DNA of 21,654 nt from positions 1 through 21,654 of the forward strand of contig CAYJMF010000080.1 of assembly GCA_964370855.1 (NCBI GenBank). The letters are read 5' to 3'. This document shows, piece by piece, positions 13,080-21,654 of this stretch. Source of the DNA: JAKLKS01 sp964370855 (GTDB taxonomy: Bacteria > Planctomycetota > JAJSAM01 > JAKLKS01). Positions within the stretch are counted from its first letter, which is position 1. Each line of letters opens with the position of its first letter. Position numbers and translations under genes: made by a program. The notes below the pieces were generated by a model. The model was not told the DNA's origin. It did no database searches and worked only from the letters and a program-made list of their open reading frames with translations.

Positions 13080-15560
13080 CTACTTCGGAAGCGTGAAGCG
13101 CTGCCCGGAGCCCTTCGGCTGCTTCAGGCGGACCTCCCACACCCGGGCGTCGGAGCCCGTGGCCCCGTAGCTGGTGAGGGAGACGATGATGTCGTTCACG
13201 GGGATGGAGGGGAAGTCGAGCTTCCGGGCGTTCAGCTGGAACTCGGACTTCCTCGTGTCGAGCCGGAACCGGGAGACGGGGGAACCGCTGCCGGCCGCCG
13301 ACTTCCAGCGGTAGACGCCCTTCTTGGAGACCTTCCAGCCGGCGTCGTCGGCGGGGATGGTGAGGAGGAACATGTTGCCCGGGGCCCGGATCTGGATGGC
13401 GATGCCGTTGCTGCGGGGATCCTCGGCGTCCGTAGGGAGGACGGAGGGGACTTCCGAGTCCACGTCGATGACCACGTAGGAGCCGCGGAGGAAGATGCGG
13501 TCCGCCCGCTCCCTGGGGCGGTTGCGGATGACGCTGCGCGAGCGGCCGAGGTGGACGTCCAGCCAGCGGACCGCCGGTCCGTAGGACGTCGAGACCAGCA
13601 CCTCGTTGGAGTAGGCGGACTCGCCCCCCGCGGGGCTGTAGGCGGCCACGCGGTAGGTGAAGGTGGTCAGGGGGTCGAGGACGGGGTCATGGAAGGTCAC
13701 TTCGCCGCCGGTGCCCGCCGTGTCCGTCGAGGGGACCGTGCCGACCAGGACGAAGTCGGGGGAGTCGCCGTCCCTGCGGTAGACGCGGAACTCCGTCTCG
13801 TCGTCGTTCACGTCCGTCCAGGCGAGATCCGACCCGGGGGACGAGGAGGGCCCGCTCAGGACCGCCGTCAGCACGATGGGGACGTAGAGGCCGGTGTCGA
13901 CCAGCGCCTCGTTGGAGGGGAGCGACTCGCCGACGGCCGCGCCGAAGGCGGTCACCCGGTAGGTGTAGATCATCATGCGGTCGAGACCGGAGTCGGAGTA
14001 GGTCTTCACGCCGCCGATGCCCGCGGAGGTCGTCGAGGGGACCGTCGCGATCCGGACCCAGTCGGGCCCGGCGCCGTCCCTGCGGTACACGCGGAACTCC
14101 GTCTCGTTGTCGCTGGCGTCGTTCCAGGAGAGGTCCGCCGTCGGGGAGACGGGGGAGCCGTTGAGGACCGCCGTCAGGTTGATGGGGAGGTAGACGCCGG
14201 TGTCGACCAGCGCCTCGTTGGAGGGGAGCGACTCGCCGACGGCCGCGCCGAAGGCGGTCACCCGGTAGGTGTAGATCATCATGCGGTCGAGACCGGGGTC
14301 GGTGAAGGTCTTGAGGCCGCCGATGCCCGCGGTGGTCGTCGAGGCGACCGTGCCGACCTGGACCCAGTCCGGTCCGGCGCCGTCCCTGCGGTACACGCGG
14401 AACTGCGTCTCGTTGTCGCTGGCGTCGTTCCAGCTGAGGTCGGCCGCGGGGAGGATGGGCGATCCGTCGAGGACGGCCGTCAGGTTGATGGGGAGGAAGA
14501 TGCCCGTGTCGACCAGCGCCTCGTTGGAGGGCAGCGACTCGCCGACGGGCGTGGCGAAGGCGGTCACCCGGTAGGTGTAGATCTTCATGCGGTCGAGGCC
14601 GGTGTCGGTGTAGGTCTTCACGCCGCCGGTGCCCGCCGTGGACGTCGAGGCGACGGTGGCGATCTGGACCCAGGCCGGGCCGGCGCCTTCACGCCTGTAG
14701 ACGCGGAACTCCGTCTCGTTGGTGCTCGCGTCCTTCCATGAGAGATCGGCATCGGGAACGACCGGGGAGCCGTTGAGGACCGCCGTCAGGTTCGTGGGAG
14801 CGATGATGGCCGGGCCGGGAGCCACGAGCGCGGGACTGGTGACGACGTTGGCGTCCAGCGTCACCTTGCCGACCATGGCGAGGGCGTTGCCCTTCATGGA
14901 GCTGCCGCTCGTGATGGTGATGCTCGCGTAGGCCAGGATGTTCCCGGTGAAGGCGGTGCCGGAGCCGAGGGTGGCGGAACTTCCGACCTGCCAGAACACC
15001 TTGGACTCGTCGTAGTCGGCCCCGCCGTTGATCACCTTGACGAAGGAGCCGGAGGCCGTCGTGAGCGTGCTCCCGATCTTGAAGACGAAGACCGCGGCCG
15101 AGTCCCCCATGGCGTCGAGGGTGAGCGTCCCCGTCAGCTGGGCCGAGGTGGTGAAGTAGTAGACCCCGGGCTGGAGCGTCTTCCCGCCCAGGTCCACACC
15201 GGTGAGTTCGTTGGCCGGGATGGTGGCCATGCCCGCCAGGAACGCGTAGGCGATGGCGGCGTCGGAATGGGCCGTGGCCGCCGTCGCGTCCCCCGCGTGA
15301 AGGGCGCCGTCGGAGACGACCCCCGGCGGGAACCCGGTGATCACCGTCCCGGGACTGACGCCGACGTCCCCGGTGATGGACGTGAGGCCCGTGCTCTCGA
15401 CGGTGGAGGCTCCCAGGATGGCGAAGGACCTCGCCGCCCCGAGGGAAGGCCCCTCGACCGCGCGGGCGGGAAGCATTCCCCCCGCCATGACGATCCCGAC
15501 CGCGGCCAGCAGCCCCGCGTACTTCAAGGATCCCCTCATACCCGAATTGCTGTGAGCCAT
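13080..15560 (-). CDS. DUF3494 (ice-binding-like) surface protein with four FnIII repeats
   Basis: This 826-aa protein starts at an ATG with a strong AAAGGAGG site. Residues 1-35 are a signal peptide (cut near ARA). Residues of about 38-245 are a DUF3494 beta-solenoid domain (FAILGASTVESTGLTSITGD, VGVSPGTVITGFPPG, LTLDAMGDSAAVFVFKIGS, VFWQVGSSATLGSGTAFTGN). This is the fold of ice-binding proteins, but it is also a common adhesin domain. Four fibronectin type III-like repeats follow with an exact 102-residue period (beginning near 257, 359, 461 and 563; LSWNDASDNETEFRVYRRDG, IYTYRVTAFG). Residues 660-826 form a distinct C-terminal beta domain (VRWLDVHLGRSRSVIRNRPR). Repeats 2 and 3 share a long nearly identical DNA stretch. 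It is expected on the cell surface and is expressed from module promoter P3. Ice binding is not shown by the sequence; adhesion or matrix structure is equally likely. Confidence 0.92.
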   Translation of the reverse strand: MAHSNSGMRGSLKYAGLLAAVGIVMAGGMLPARAVEGPSLGAARSFAILGASTVESTGLTSITGDVGVSPGTVITGFPPGVVSDGALHAGDATAATAHSDAAIAYAFLAGMATIPANELTGVDLGGKTLQPGVYYFTTSAQLTGTLTLDAMGDSAAVFVFKIGSTLTTASGSFVKVINGGADYDESKVFWQVGSSATLGSGTAFTGNILAYASITITSGSSMKGNALAMVGKVTLDANVVTSPALVAPGPAIIAPTNLTAVLNGSPVVPDADLSWKDASTNETEFRVYRREGAGPAWVQIATVASTSTAGTGGVKTYTDTGLDRMKIYTYRVTAFATPVGESLPSNEALVDTGIFLPINLTAVLDGSPILPAADLSWNDASDNETQFRVYRRDGAGPDWVQVGTVASTTTAGIGGLKTFTDPGLDRMMIYTYRVTAFGAAVGESLPSNEALVDTGVYLPINLTAVLNGSPVSPTADLSWNDASDNETEFRVYRRDGAGPDWVRIATVPSTTSAGIGGVKTYSDSGLDRMMIYTYRVTAFGAAVGESLPSNEALVDTGLYVPIVLTAVLSGPSSSPGSDLAWTDVNDDETEFRVYRRDGDSPDFVLVGTVPSTDTAGTGGEVTFHDPVLDPLTTFTYRVAAYSPAGGESAYSNEVLVSTSYGPAVRWLDVHLGRSRSVIRNRPRERADRIFLRGSYVVIDVDSEVPSVLPTDAEDPRSNGIAIQIRAPGNMFLLTIPADDAGWKVSKKGVYRWKSAAGSGSPVSRFRLDTRKSEFQLNARKLDFPSIPVNDIIVSLTSYGATGSDARVWEVRLKQPKGSGQRFTLPK
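13570..14792 (-). repeat. four tandem 306-bp FnIII-encoding repeats
   Basis: Units begin at 14792, 14486, 14180 and 13874 on the minus strand, each 306 bases. The last is more diverged. The two middle units are almost identical over about 95 bases near their 3' ends (around 13892-13989 and 14198-14295). Confidence 0.85.
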
Positions 15561-15612
15561 GACAGACCTCCTTTGAGACTTCATGACGACCCTGAACTTC
15601 ATCGACGGAGCC

Positions 15613-15681
15613 ACGCTACGCGCCCCGCCGGGGACCCGCAATGGGGCGGAACCCGCCCCACATGGGGCGGAACCCCACCCC
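15613..15681 (-). promoter_or_regulatory. shared-module promoter P3 with tandem operator boxes
   Basis: Minus strand: the proximal box is a perfect palindrome GGGGCGG-GTT-CCGCCCC (15643-15659) running into CCCCATT (15640-15646). TTGCGG is the -35, and TAGCGT is at 15613-15618, again 21 bases after CCCCATT. A second box (15662-15681) lies 21 bases upstream. The leader is about 46 bases before the ATG at 15560. Confidence 0.7.
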
Positions 15682-15716
15682 GCGGCGGCGGCGGCGGCGC
15701 GGCGCCGGCGGCGGCG
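15682..15716. repeat. GGC-triplet low-complexity tract between P3 and P4
   Basis: A run of GCG/GGC triplets with a GCGCGGCGCCGGCG centre separates the two divergent promoters. It is non-coding and may be length-variable. Confidence 0.7.
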
Positions 15717-15721
15717 GGGTA

Positions 15722-15764
15722 GGGATCCGCCCCATGGAACGGGGCCCCGCCTCCGGTGTAGGAT
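15722..15764 (+). promoter_or_regulatory. shared-module promoter P4 for the kinase operon
   Basis: GGGATCCGCCCCATG (15722-15736) is followed after 22 bases by TAGGAT (15759-15764). The start would be near 15771 and the leader about 76 bases. Spacing is one base longer than in the other copies and the -35 is TGGAAC or GGAACG instead of TTG. It is divergent from P3. Confidence 0.55.
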
Positions 15765-15846
15765 GAGGAGGAGCGTGGGGCCCGCCCGACGGATCGGAGG
15801 ATCCCCGCGAGGCATCGACGTCGGTCGCACGGGATCGAGGCTCGCC

Positions 15847-17095
<1,249 letters not shown>

Positions 17096-17103
<8 letters not shown>

Positions 17104-17821
17104 GTCCAGGGCACCCGCCCGCCCCCGGCCGGCCCCGCGGCCCCCGACCCGCATCTCCGTCCTCCTGGTGGACGATCACGAGATCTTCCGCGAGGGGATC
17201 CGCGGCCTCCTCGCCCACGATCCCTCCATCGTCGTCGCCGGCGAGGCGGCGGACGGCCGGGAGGCCGTCGCCAAGGCCGTCTCCCTCGACCCCGACGTCA
17301 TCCTCATGGACATCGGGATGCCCAACCTCAACGGCATCGAGGCGACGAAGCAGATCCGCGAGGCCGCCCCCCGCTCCCGGGTGCTCATGCTCACCACCCA
17401 CAGCGACGACCAGTACATCGAGCGCGTGAACGCCATCGGCGCCGTCGGCTACATCCTCAAGCACTCCTCCCTCGCGGAGCTGACGAAGGCGATCCGCGAG
17501 ACGGGGAAGGGGGGGACCGCCATGGACCCCGTGGTGCGGAAGCGGCTCGTCGAGAAGGCCCCCGGGCGGAGCCCCGGACCGGGCACCCCGGGGAAGGGCG
17601 TCCCCCGGCTCAGCTCCCGCGAGGCGGAGGTGCTCCAGCTCATCGCCGAGGGAAAGGCCAACAAGGAGACCGCGGCGGCCCTCCACATCAGCATCAAGAC
17701 CGTCGAGAAGCACCGCCAGCGGCTCATGACGAAGCTCGACATCCACGACGTCGCGGGCCTCACGAGGTACGCGGTCACGGCGGGATTCGTGGACGTGCGG
17801 GTCGACGAGCCCGACGCCTGA
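17096..17821 (+). CDS. NarL/FixJ-type response regulator (REC + LuxR HTH)
   Basis: This 241-aa regulator pairs with the upstream kinase. The receiver domain (about 19-135) has the acidic pair Asp26-Asp27, phospho-acceptor Asp72 (LMDIGMPN), Thr100 or Thr101 (LTTHS) and Lys122 (GYILKHSS). A basic/Gly/Pro linker leads to a LuxR-type helix-turn-helix (about 170-235; LSSREAEVLQLIAEGKANKE, TVEKHRQRLMTKLDIHD). The start is taken as TTG at 17096, overlapping the kinase stop by eight bases. No ATG or GTG lies between there and the conserved ISVLLVDDHE. Phosphorylated dimers of this class bind short palindromes near -35 elements. That makes it a candidate for binding the GGGG-N-CCCC boxes found upstream of its own operon and nearby genes, which is inference. 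The stop shares one base with the next ATG (TGATG). Confidence 0.93.
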
Positions 17822-20097
17822 TGGCCGGCGTTCCCGTCGCCTTCCTCGGGACCTACCCGCCCCGCCGCTGCGGCATCGCCACGTTCACCCGGGACCTCGC
17901 CGCCGCCTGCGGCGGGGCCTCCGGGGGCGCGCCGCCCATGGTCGTCGCCGTGACCGACCCCGGGGGCCCGTACGAGTACCCCGGCGAGGTCCGGTACGAG
18001 ATCCGCCAGGGGATCCGGGGCGACTACGCCCGGGCCGCGGAGTTCGTCAACGACTCCGGCGCGGGGCTCGTGTCCATCCAGCACGAGCACGGCATCTTCG
18101 GCGGCGACGACGGCGCCCACGTCCTCGACCTCGTGGCGGCCCTCCGCCCCCCGGCCATCGCCACGCTGCACACGGTCCTCAGGGAGCCCTCCGATTCCCA
18201 GCGGGCCATCGTCCGCAGGCTGTCCCTGGAGTGCTCGCGCCTGGTGGTGATGAGCCGGGTGGCGGCGGACCTGGTCCGGTCCTCCTACGGCGTGGACGGG
18301 AATCGCATCGAGCTCATCCCCCACGGCATCCCCGACATGGAGCCCCGGGACCCGGAACGACTGAAGGCGGGGCTCGGCGTCGCCGGGCGCCGGATGCTGC
18401 TGACCTTCGGCCTCCTCGGGCCGAACAAGGGGATCGAGACGGTCATCCGCGCCCTTCCGGAGGTGGTGGAGCGCTTCCCCGACGCCGTCTACTTCGTCGT
18501 CGGCGCGACCCATCCCGCCATCGTCCGCCACCACGGGGAGGCCTACCGGACCTCCCTCGAGCGGGAGGCCGAGCGCCTCGGCGTCCGGGAGAACGTCGTC
18601 TTCCGCGACCAGTTCGTCCCCGACGCGGAGCTCCGGGACTACCTCCAGGCCGCCGACATCTACGTCAGCCCCTACCGGAACGAGGCCCAGGTGACGAGCG
18701 GCGCCCTGTCCTACGCCATGGGCGCCGGCGCCGCCGTCGTATCGACGCCCTACTGGCACGCGGCGGAGATCCTCGCGGGGGGGCGCGGGCGGCTGTTCCC
18801 CTTCGACGACCACGGCGCCCTCGGCGGGATCCTCAACTCCCTGTTCGGATCCCCCGGCGAGATCGGACGCCTGCGCTCCGCCGCCTTCGACTTCAGCCGC
18901 ACCCTGGTGTGGCCGAGGACCGGGAGGGCCTACCTCGCCCTCGGGGAGCGCGTGCTGGCCGAGTGCCCCGCCCCCTCCGGCGCTCCCCGGCCCGCCCCCG
19001 CCGGCGGCCTCCCGGAGCTCCGCCTCGATCACCTGGCCCGCATGACCGACGGCACGGGGATGATCCAGCACGCCCGCTACAGCGTGCCGAGGAGGGAGAG
19101 CGGGTACTGCGTCGACGACAACGCCAGGGCCCTCATCGTGGCGCTCCGCGCGGACAGGGCGGGAGGGCATCCCCGGGCCGGGGCGCTGGTGACCACCTAC
19201 CTCGCCTTCCTGGAGAACGCCCAGGACCGCGAGGGGGGTTTCCGGAACCTGATGACCTACGACCGCCGGCTGGAATCGACCCCCGACAACGGGGACTGCC
19301 TCGGCCGGGCCCTCTGGGGGCTCGGCACGGCGGTCGCGCTCGCGGCCGACGAGGGCAGCCGCGTTCTGGCGAGGGAGATGTTCGACCGGGCCCTGCCGCG
19401 GGCGGCCGATCTCGGCCCGCGGGGGACGGCGTCCACCATCCTCGGGCTCGCCCGGCTCCTCTCCGCGGACCCGTCCTGCGAGGCGGCCCGCCGCGCCCTT
19501 TCCCGCGGAGCGGCGGGGCTCGTGGCCCGCTACGAGGCGGAGGCGGGCGACGGCTGGCGGTGGTTCGAGCCCACCCTCACCTACGACAACGCCCTGCTTC
19601 CCCTCGCCCTCTTCGAGGCATTCTCCGTCACGGGCGAGAGGGTCTGCCTGCGCGTGGCGCGGGATTCCGTCGAGTTCCTCGAGGAGACCTGCTTCGGGAC
19701 GGGACGCCTGACCCTCGTCGGCAACGCGGGCTGGCACAGCCGCGGCGGGGAGAAGCCCCCGGCCGACGAGCAGGCCATCGACGCCGCGGCCTTCGTGCTC
19801 GCCTTCCGCGGTGCCTTCCTCGCCACCGGGGACCACCGGTACCTGGCCCGGATGCGGCAGTCCTTCGCCTGGTTCCTCGGCGACAACCGGCTCGGCCTCC
19901 CGCTCTACGACCCGGAGACGGGGGGCTGCCGGGACGGGCTCGGCGCCGACGGCGTGAACCGGAACCAGGGCGCAGAGAGCACCCTGTGCTTCCTGCTCGC
20001 CCTGCTCGAGATGCGCGGCCTCGCCGCCGAGGGCCTGGAGCACCCCGGGCCGCTCGGGGGCCCGGTCCGGGGCCCGGTCCGGGGGCGGAACGCATGA
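17821..20097 (+). CDS. GT4 glycosyltransferase fused to a helical-barrel (six-hairpin-like) domain
   Basis: This 758-aa cytoplasmic protein has two parts. Residues 1 to about 385 form a GT-B glycosyltransferase of family 4. They begin VAFLGTYPPRRCGIATFTRD, then LLTFGLLGPNKGIETVIRAL, and end with the donor-site segment YRNEAQVTSGALSYAMGAGA and VVSTPYWHAAEIL. Residues of about 400-735 are a separate helical domain with barrel-like repeats (SGYCVDDNARALIVALRADR, DNGDCLGRALWGLGTAVALA, WRWFEPTLTYDNALLPLALF, DGVNRNQGAESTLCFLLALL). They resemble six-hairpin glycosidases or phosphorylase-type barrels. The tail holds a GGPVRGPVRG repeat from a duplicated 11-base DNA unit. It overlaps the regulator stop by one base and the GH130 start by four, so it is surely in the same operon. 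It probably builds a mannose- or glucose-containing oligosaccharide; donor and acceptor are not readable. Confidence 0.9.
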   Translation: MAGVPVAFLGTYPPRRCGIATFTRDLAAACGGASGGAPPMVVAVTDPGGPYEYPGEVRYEIRQGIRGDYARAAEFVNDSGAGLVSIQHEHGIFGGDDGAHVLDLVAALRPPAIATLHTVLREPSDSQRAIVRRLSLECSRLVVMSRVAADLVRSSYGVDGNRIELIPHGIPDMEPRDPERLKAGLGVAGRRMLLTFGLLGPNKGIETVIRALPEVVERFPDAVYFVVGATHPAIVRHHGEAYRTSLEREAERLGVRENVVFRDQFVPDAELRDYLQAADIYVSPYRNEAQVTSGALSYAMGAGAAVVSTPYWHAAEILAGGRGRLFPFDDHGALGGILNSLFGSPGEIGRLRSAAFDFSRTLVWPRTGRAYLALGERVLAECPAPSGAPRPAPAGGLPELRLDHLARMTDGTGMIQHARYSVPRRESGYCVDDNARALIVALRADRAGGHPRAGALVTTYLAFLENAQDREGGFRNLMTYDRRLESTPDNGDCLGRALWGLGTAVALAADEGSRVLAREMFDRALPRAADLGPRGTASTILGLARLLSADPSCEAARRALSRGAAGLVARYEAEAGDGWRWFEPTLTYDNALLPLALFEAFSVTGERVCLRVARDSVEFLEETCFGTGRLTLVGNAGWHSRGGEKPPADEQAIDAAAFVLAFRGAFLATGDHRYLARMRQSFAWFLGDNRLGLPLYDPETGGCRDGLGADGVNRNQGAESTLCFLLALLEMRGLAAEGLEHPGPLGGPVRGPVRGRNA

Positions 20098-21572
20098 CCG
20101 GCCCGCGCATCGCGGCCACCCGGACCTCCCACGAGCTGCTGCCCGACCGCCGCCGCGTCCTCGCCCGGCCCTTCCTTCCCGGGGAGGATGCCCTCGCCGG
20201 GGGCCGGACCCGGGCGGGGCAGCTGATGGACCGGGTGCTGGAGCTCCCCGAGGAGGAGGCGGCCCGGGCCCTGGCGGGGGTCCTCGAACGATTCTCGGCG
20301 CGCCACGGGGACTTCGAGGGGATCCTGGAGCGGAACTTCGGGCTGGCGGCGCACCACCTTCCCCCGGGAGCCGCCCCCGGCCGCGGGCGGCGGCTCCTGA
20401 TCGGGGCCTTCTTCACCGCGGAGTACGCGGTGGAAGCCGCGGCCCTCTTCAACCCCTCCATGGTCCCCGCCGCGGACCAGCGTGGACTCCCCCCGGGCCA
20501 CCTCCGGTTCGTGATGAGCGTCCGGGCCGTGGGCGAGGGCCACATCTCCTCCATCGAGTTCCGCACCGGCACCCTGGACGCCCGGTGCGGGGTGTCCTTC
20601 GACCCGCCGGGGACGATGCTCGTCGCCGGGACGCGCACCGCCCCGGAGCGCTACGACAGGCACCTGTTCCGGGCCAAGATCGGCGAGCTCGGCGCCGGGA
20701 GCGACATCGCCTCGGGAGTGCTCGACCGCCTGCCGGACCGGTTCACGCCGGCGGAGCTGGAGGGGGCCCTCGCGGTGCTGGAGAAGGACGGGGCCCCCAC
20801 GGCCGTCAAGTACGAGACCCTCAAGATCATGCGGATCCTCGCCGCCTCCAACTACGTGACGCGGTTCCCCGCCGGTTCCGCCCTCCCGGAGCGGGTGCTC
20901 TTCCCCGCGGGTCCCAACGAGACGCGGGGGATGGAGGATGCCCGTTTCGTCCGGTTCACGGAGGAGGACGGGAGCGCGACCTGGTACGCCACCTACACCG
21001 CCTACGACGGATTCCAGATCCTGCCCCAGCTGATCGAGACCCCGGACTTCTCCGAGTTCCGGGTCGCGACCCTGAACGGGTCCGCGGCGCAGAACAAGGG
21101 GATGGCGCTGTTCCCTCGGCGGGTCGGCGGGAAGTACCTGATGCTGTCGCGGAAGGACCGCGAGAACCTCCACCTCGCCGCCTCCGACGAGGTGCGGTTC
21201 TGGAACGAATCCCGGGAGTTCCGCCACCCGACCCGATCGTGGGAGCTCCTCCAGATCGGCAACTGCGGCTCCCCCATCGAGACGGGGGAGGGTTGGCTCG
21301 TGATCACCCACGGGGTGGGTGCGATGAGGAGGTACTCCATCGGGGCCATGCTGCTCGACCTCGAGGAGCCGTGGAGGGTGATCGGGGCGCTCCGGGAGCC
21401 GCTCCTCGAACCCGACGGGGAGGAGCGGGAGGGGTACGTGCCCAACGTGGTCTACTCCTGCGGGGGCCTCGTGCACGGCGGGACGCTAGTGCTGCCCTAC
21501 GGGTTCTCGGACCGCGGGATCCACGTGGCGCAGGTGCGGATGGAGGAGCTGCTGGGGGCGCTCAGGGGGTAG
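20094..21572 (+). CDS. GH130-family beta-mannoside phosphorylase or hydrolase
   Basis: This 492-aa protein has a five-bladed beta-propeller of the GH130 type from about residue 100. Marks of the family are NETRGMEDARFVRF (about 275-288, with Asp282 as the catalytic acid), NKGMALFPRRVGGKYLMLSR (334-353), GNCGSPIETGEGWLVITHGV (389-408) and RRYSIGAMLLDLEEPWRVIG (412-431). Known members split beta-1,4- or beta-1,2-mannosides using phosphate. Basic residues expected around phosphate (Arg342-Arg343, Lys347, His406, Arg412-Arg413) are present, so phosphorolysis is plausible but not certain. The first 95 residues are a helical extension. The ATG overlaps the glycosyltransferase stop (ATGA). GT4-GH130 neighbours are common and are thought to make and recycle a surface or storage glycan. 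The last gene of the kinase operon, it ends before a repeat unit rather than a clear terminator. Confidence 0.93.
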   Translation: MTGPRIAATRTSHELLPDRRRVLARPFLPGEDALAGGRTRAGQLMDRVLELPEEEAARALAGVLERFSARHGDFEGILERNFGLAAHHLPPGAAPGRGRRLLIGAFFTAEYAVEAAALFNPSMVPAADQRGLPPGHLRFVMSVRAVGEGHISSIEFRTGTLDARCGVSFDPPGTMLVAGTRTAPERYDRHLFRAKIGELGAGSDIASGVLDRLPDRFTPAELEGALAVLEKDGAPTAVKYETLKIMRILAASNYVTRFPAGSALPERVLFPAGPNETRGMEDARFVRFTEEDGSATWYATYTAYDGFQILPQLIETPDFSEFRVATLNGSAAQNKGMALFPRRVGGKYLMLSRKDRENLHLAASDEVRFWNESREFRHPTRSWELLQIGNCGSPIETGEGWLVITHGVGAMRRYSIGAMLLDLEEPWRVIGALREPLLEPDGEEREGYVPNVVYSCGGLVHGGTLVLPYGFSDRGIHVAQVRMEELLGALRG

Positions 21573-21591
21573 CGATCTTCCCGTTGTCTCC

Positions 21592-21617
21592 TGCGGTTCT
21601 CCCGGGCGTTGCGCGCC
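21592..21617 (+). repeat. dispersed repeat unit, copy 4
   Basis: TGCGGTTCTCCCGGG then CGTTGCGCGCC, 20 bases after the GH130 stop, with TGTCTC just upstream as in copy 2 and TCTTCCCG as in the flank of copy 3. The element may continue past the window end; 21618-21654 shows nothing else. Confidence 0.6.
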
Positions 21618-21654
21618 TTCCATGAGGAGGCCCTCCCCGCCAAGCGAGTTCCGT

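Noticed and set aside
15583..15846. Upstream in-frame extension of the kinase gene to 15583
   Set aside because: It would run through the P3/P4 promoters and the GGC-triplet tract. Only the GTG at 15775 remains a realistic alternative to the ATG at 15847.
17449..20043. 864-codon open frame on the minus strand
   Set aside because: It is antisense to the response regulator and glycosyltransferase genes, which have clear family motifs. Its sequence is low-complexity Gly/Glu/Pro/Arg with no recognisable domain. Long antisense frames are expected at this GC content.

Overview
The window is very GC-rich (well over 70% by eye), with dense, mostly bacterial-style operons, Shine-Dalgarno sites and long spurious ORFs on the opposite strands. 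It carries a long-form IspG (the three-domain type with an insert), a DUF3494/fibronectin-III surface protein, a GT4-GH130 glycan pair and many small envelope proteins. This fits an uncultured, free-living, GC-rich bacterium. Acidobacteriota or a similar deep soil or sediment phylum is my guess, but no marker here settles the phylum. No tRNA, rRNA, CRISPR array, phage gene or transposase was seen.

Layout. (1) 44-3760, minus strand: an operon of a secreted protein with a degenerate metallopeptidase domain, a glyoxalase-II-like metallo-beta-lactamase, an ArsB/NhaD-type permease and a small lipoprotein. (2) 3821-3874: divergent -10 elements. The plus-strand one sits so close to ispG (3881-5764) that the mRNA is probably leaderless. 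ispG is followed by a secreted repeat protein (5853-7700). (3) 7701-8266: non-coding, holding a large nested palindromic repeat (7770-8093) and a dispersed 27-bp unit. (4) 8267-9985: a ClC chloride transporter or channel with CBS domains, followed by a second inverted-repeat element (9988-10194). (5) 10215-13081: small envelope proteins (an lmo0937-type protein, DUF3309, a 45-aa lipoprotein, an AsmA-like protein and a GlsB/YeaQ protein), plus a gene-free stretch that looks like a non-coding RNA gene. (6) 13080-15560, minus strand: a DUF3494 domain with four FnIII repeats. (7) 15847-21572, plus strand: a tightly overlapping operon of histidine kinase, NarL-type response regulator, GT4 glycosyltransferase fused to a second domain, and GH130 enzyme.

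The most interesting signal is a promoter module shared by five transcription units in regions 5-7. It has an imperfect palindrome (GGGGTTCCACCCCATT-like), then a TTG-type -35, then a -10 reading TAGCGT or TAGGAT at nearly constant spacing. It precedes DUF3309/lmo0937, the putative ncRNA, the lipoprotein/AsmA pair, the DUF3494-FnIII gene and the kinase operon itself. The simplest reading, which is inference, is a local envelope-stress regulon controlled by the kinase and regulator encoded beside it. It would join cell-surface proteins, tiny membrane proteins, a regulatory RNA and a glycan-synthesis/phosphorolysis pair. The second notable signal is the set of structured intergenic repeats, including two hairpins whose stems covary around an identical six-base loop.
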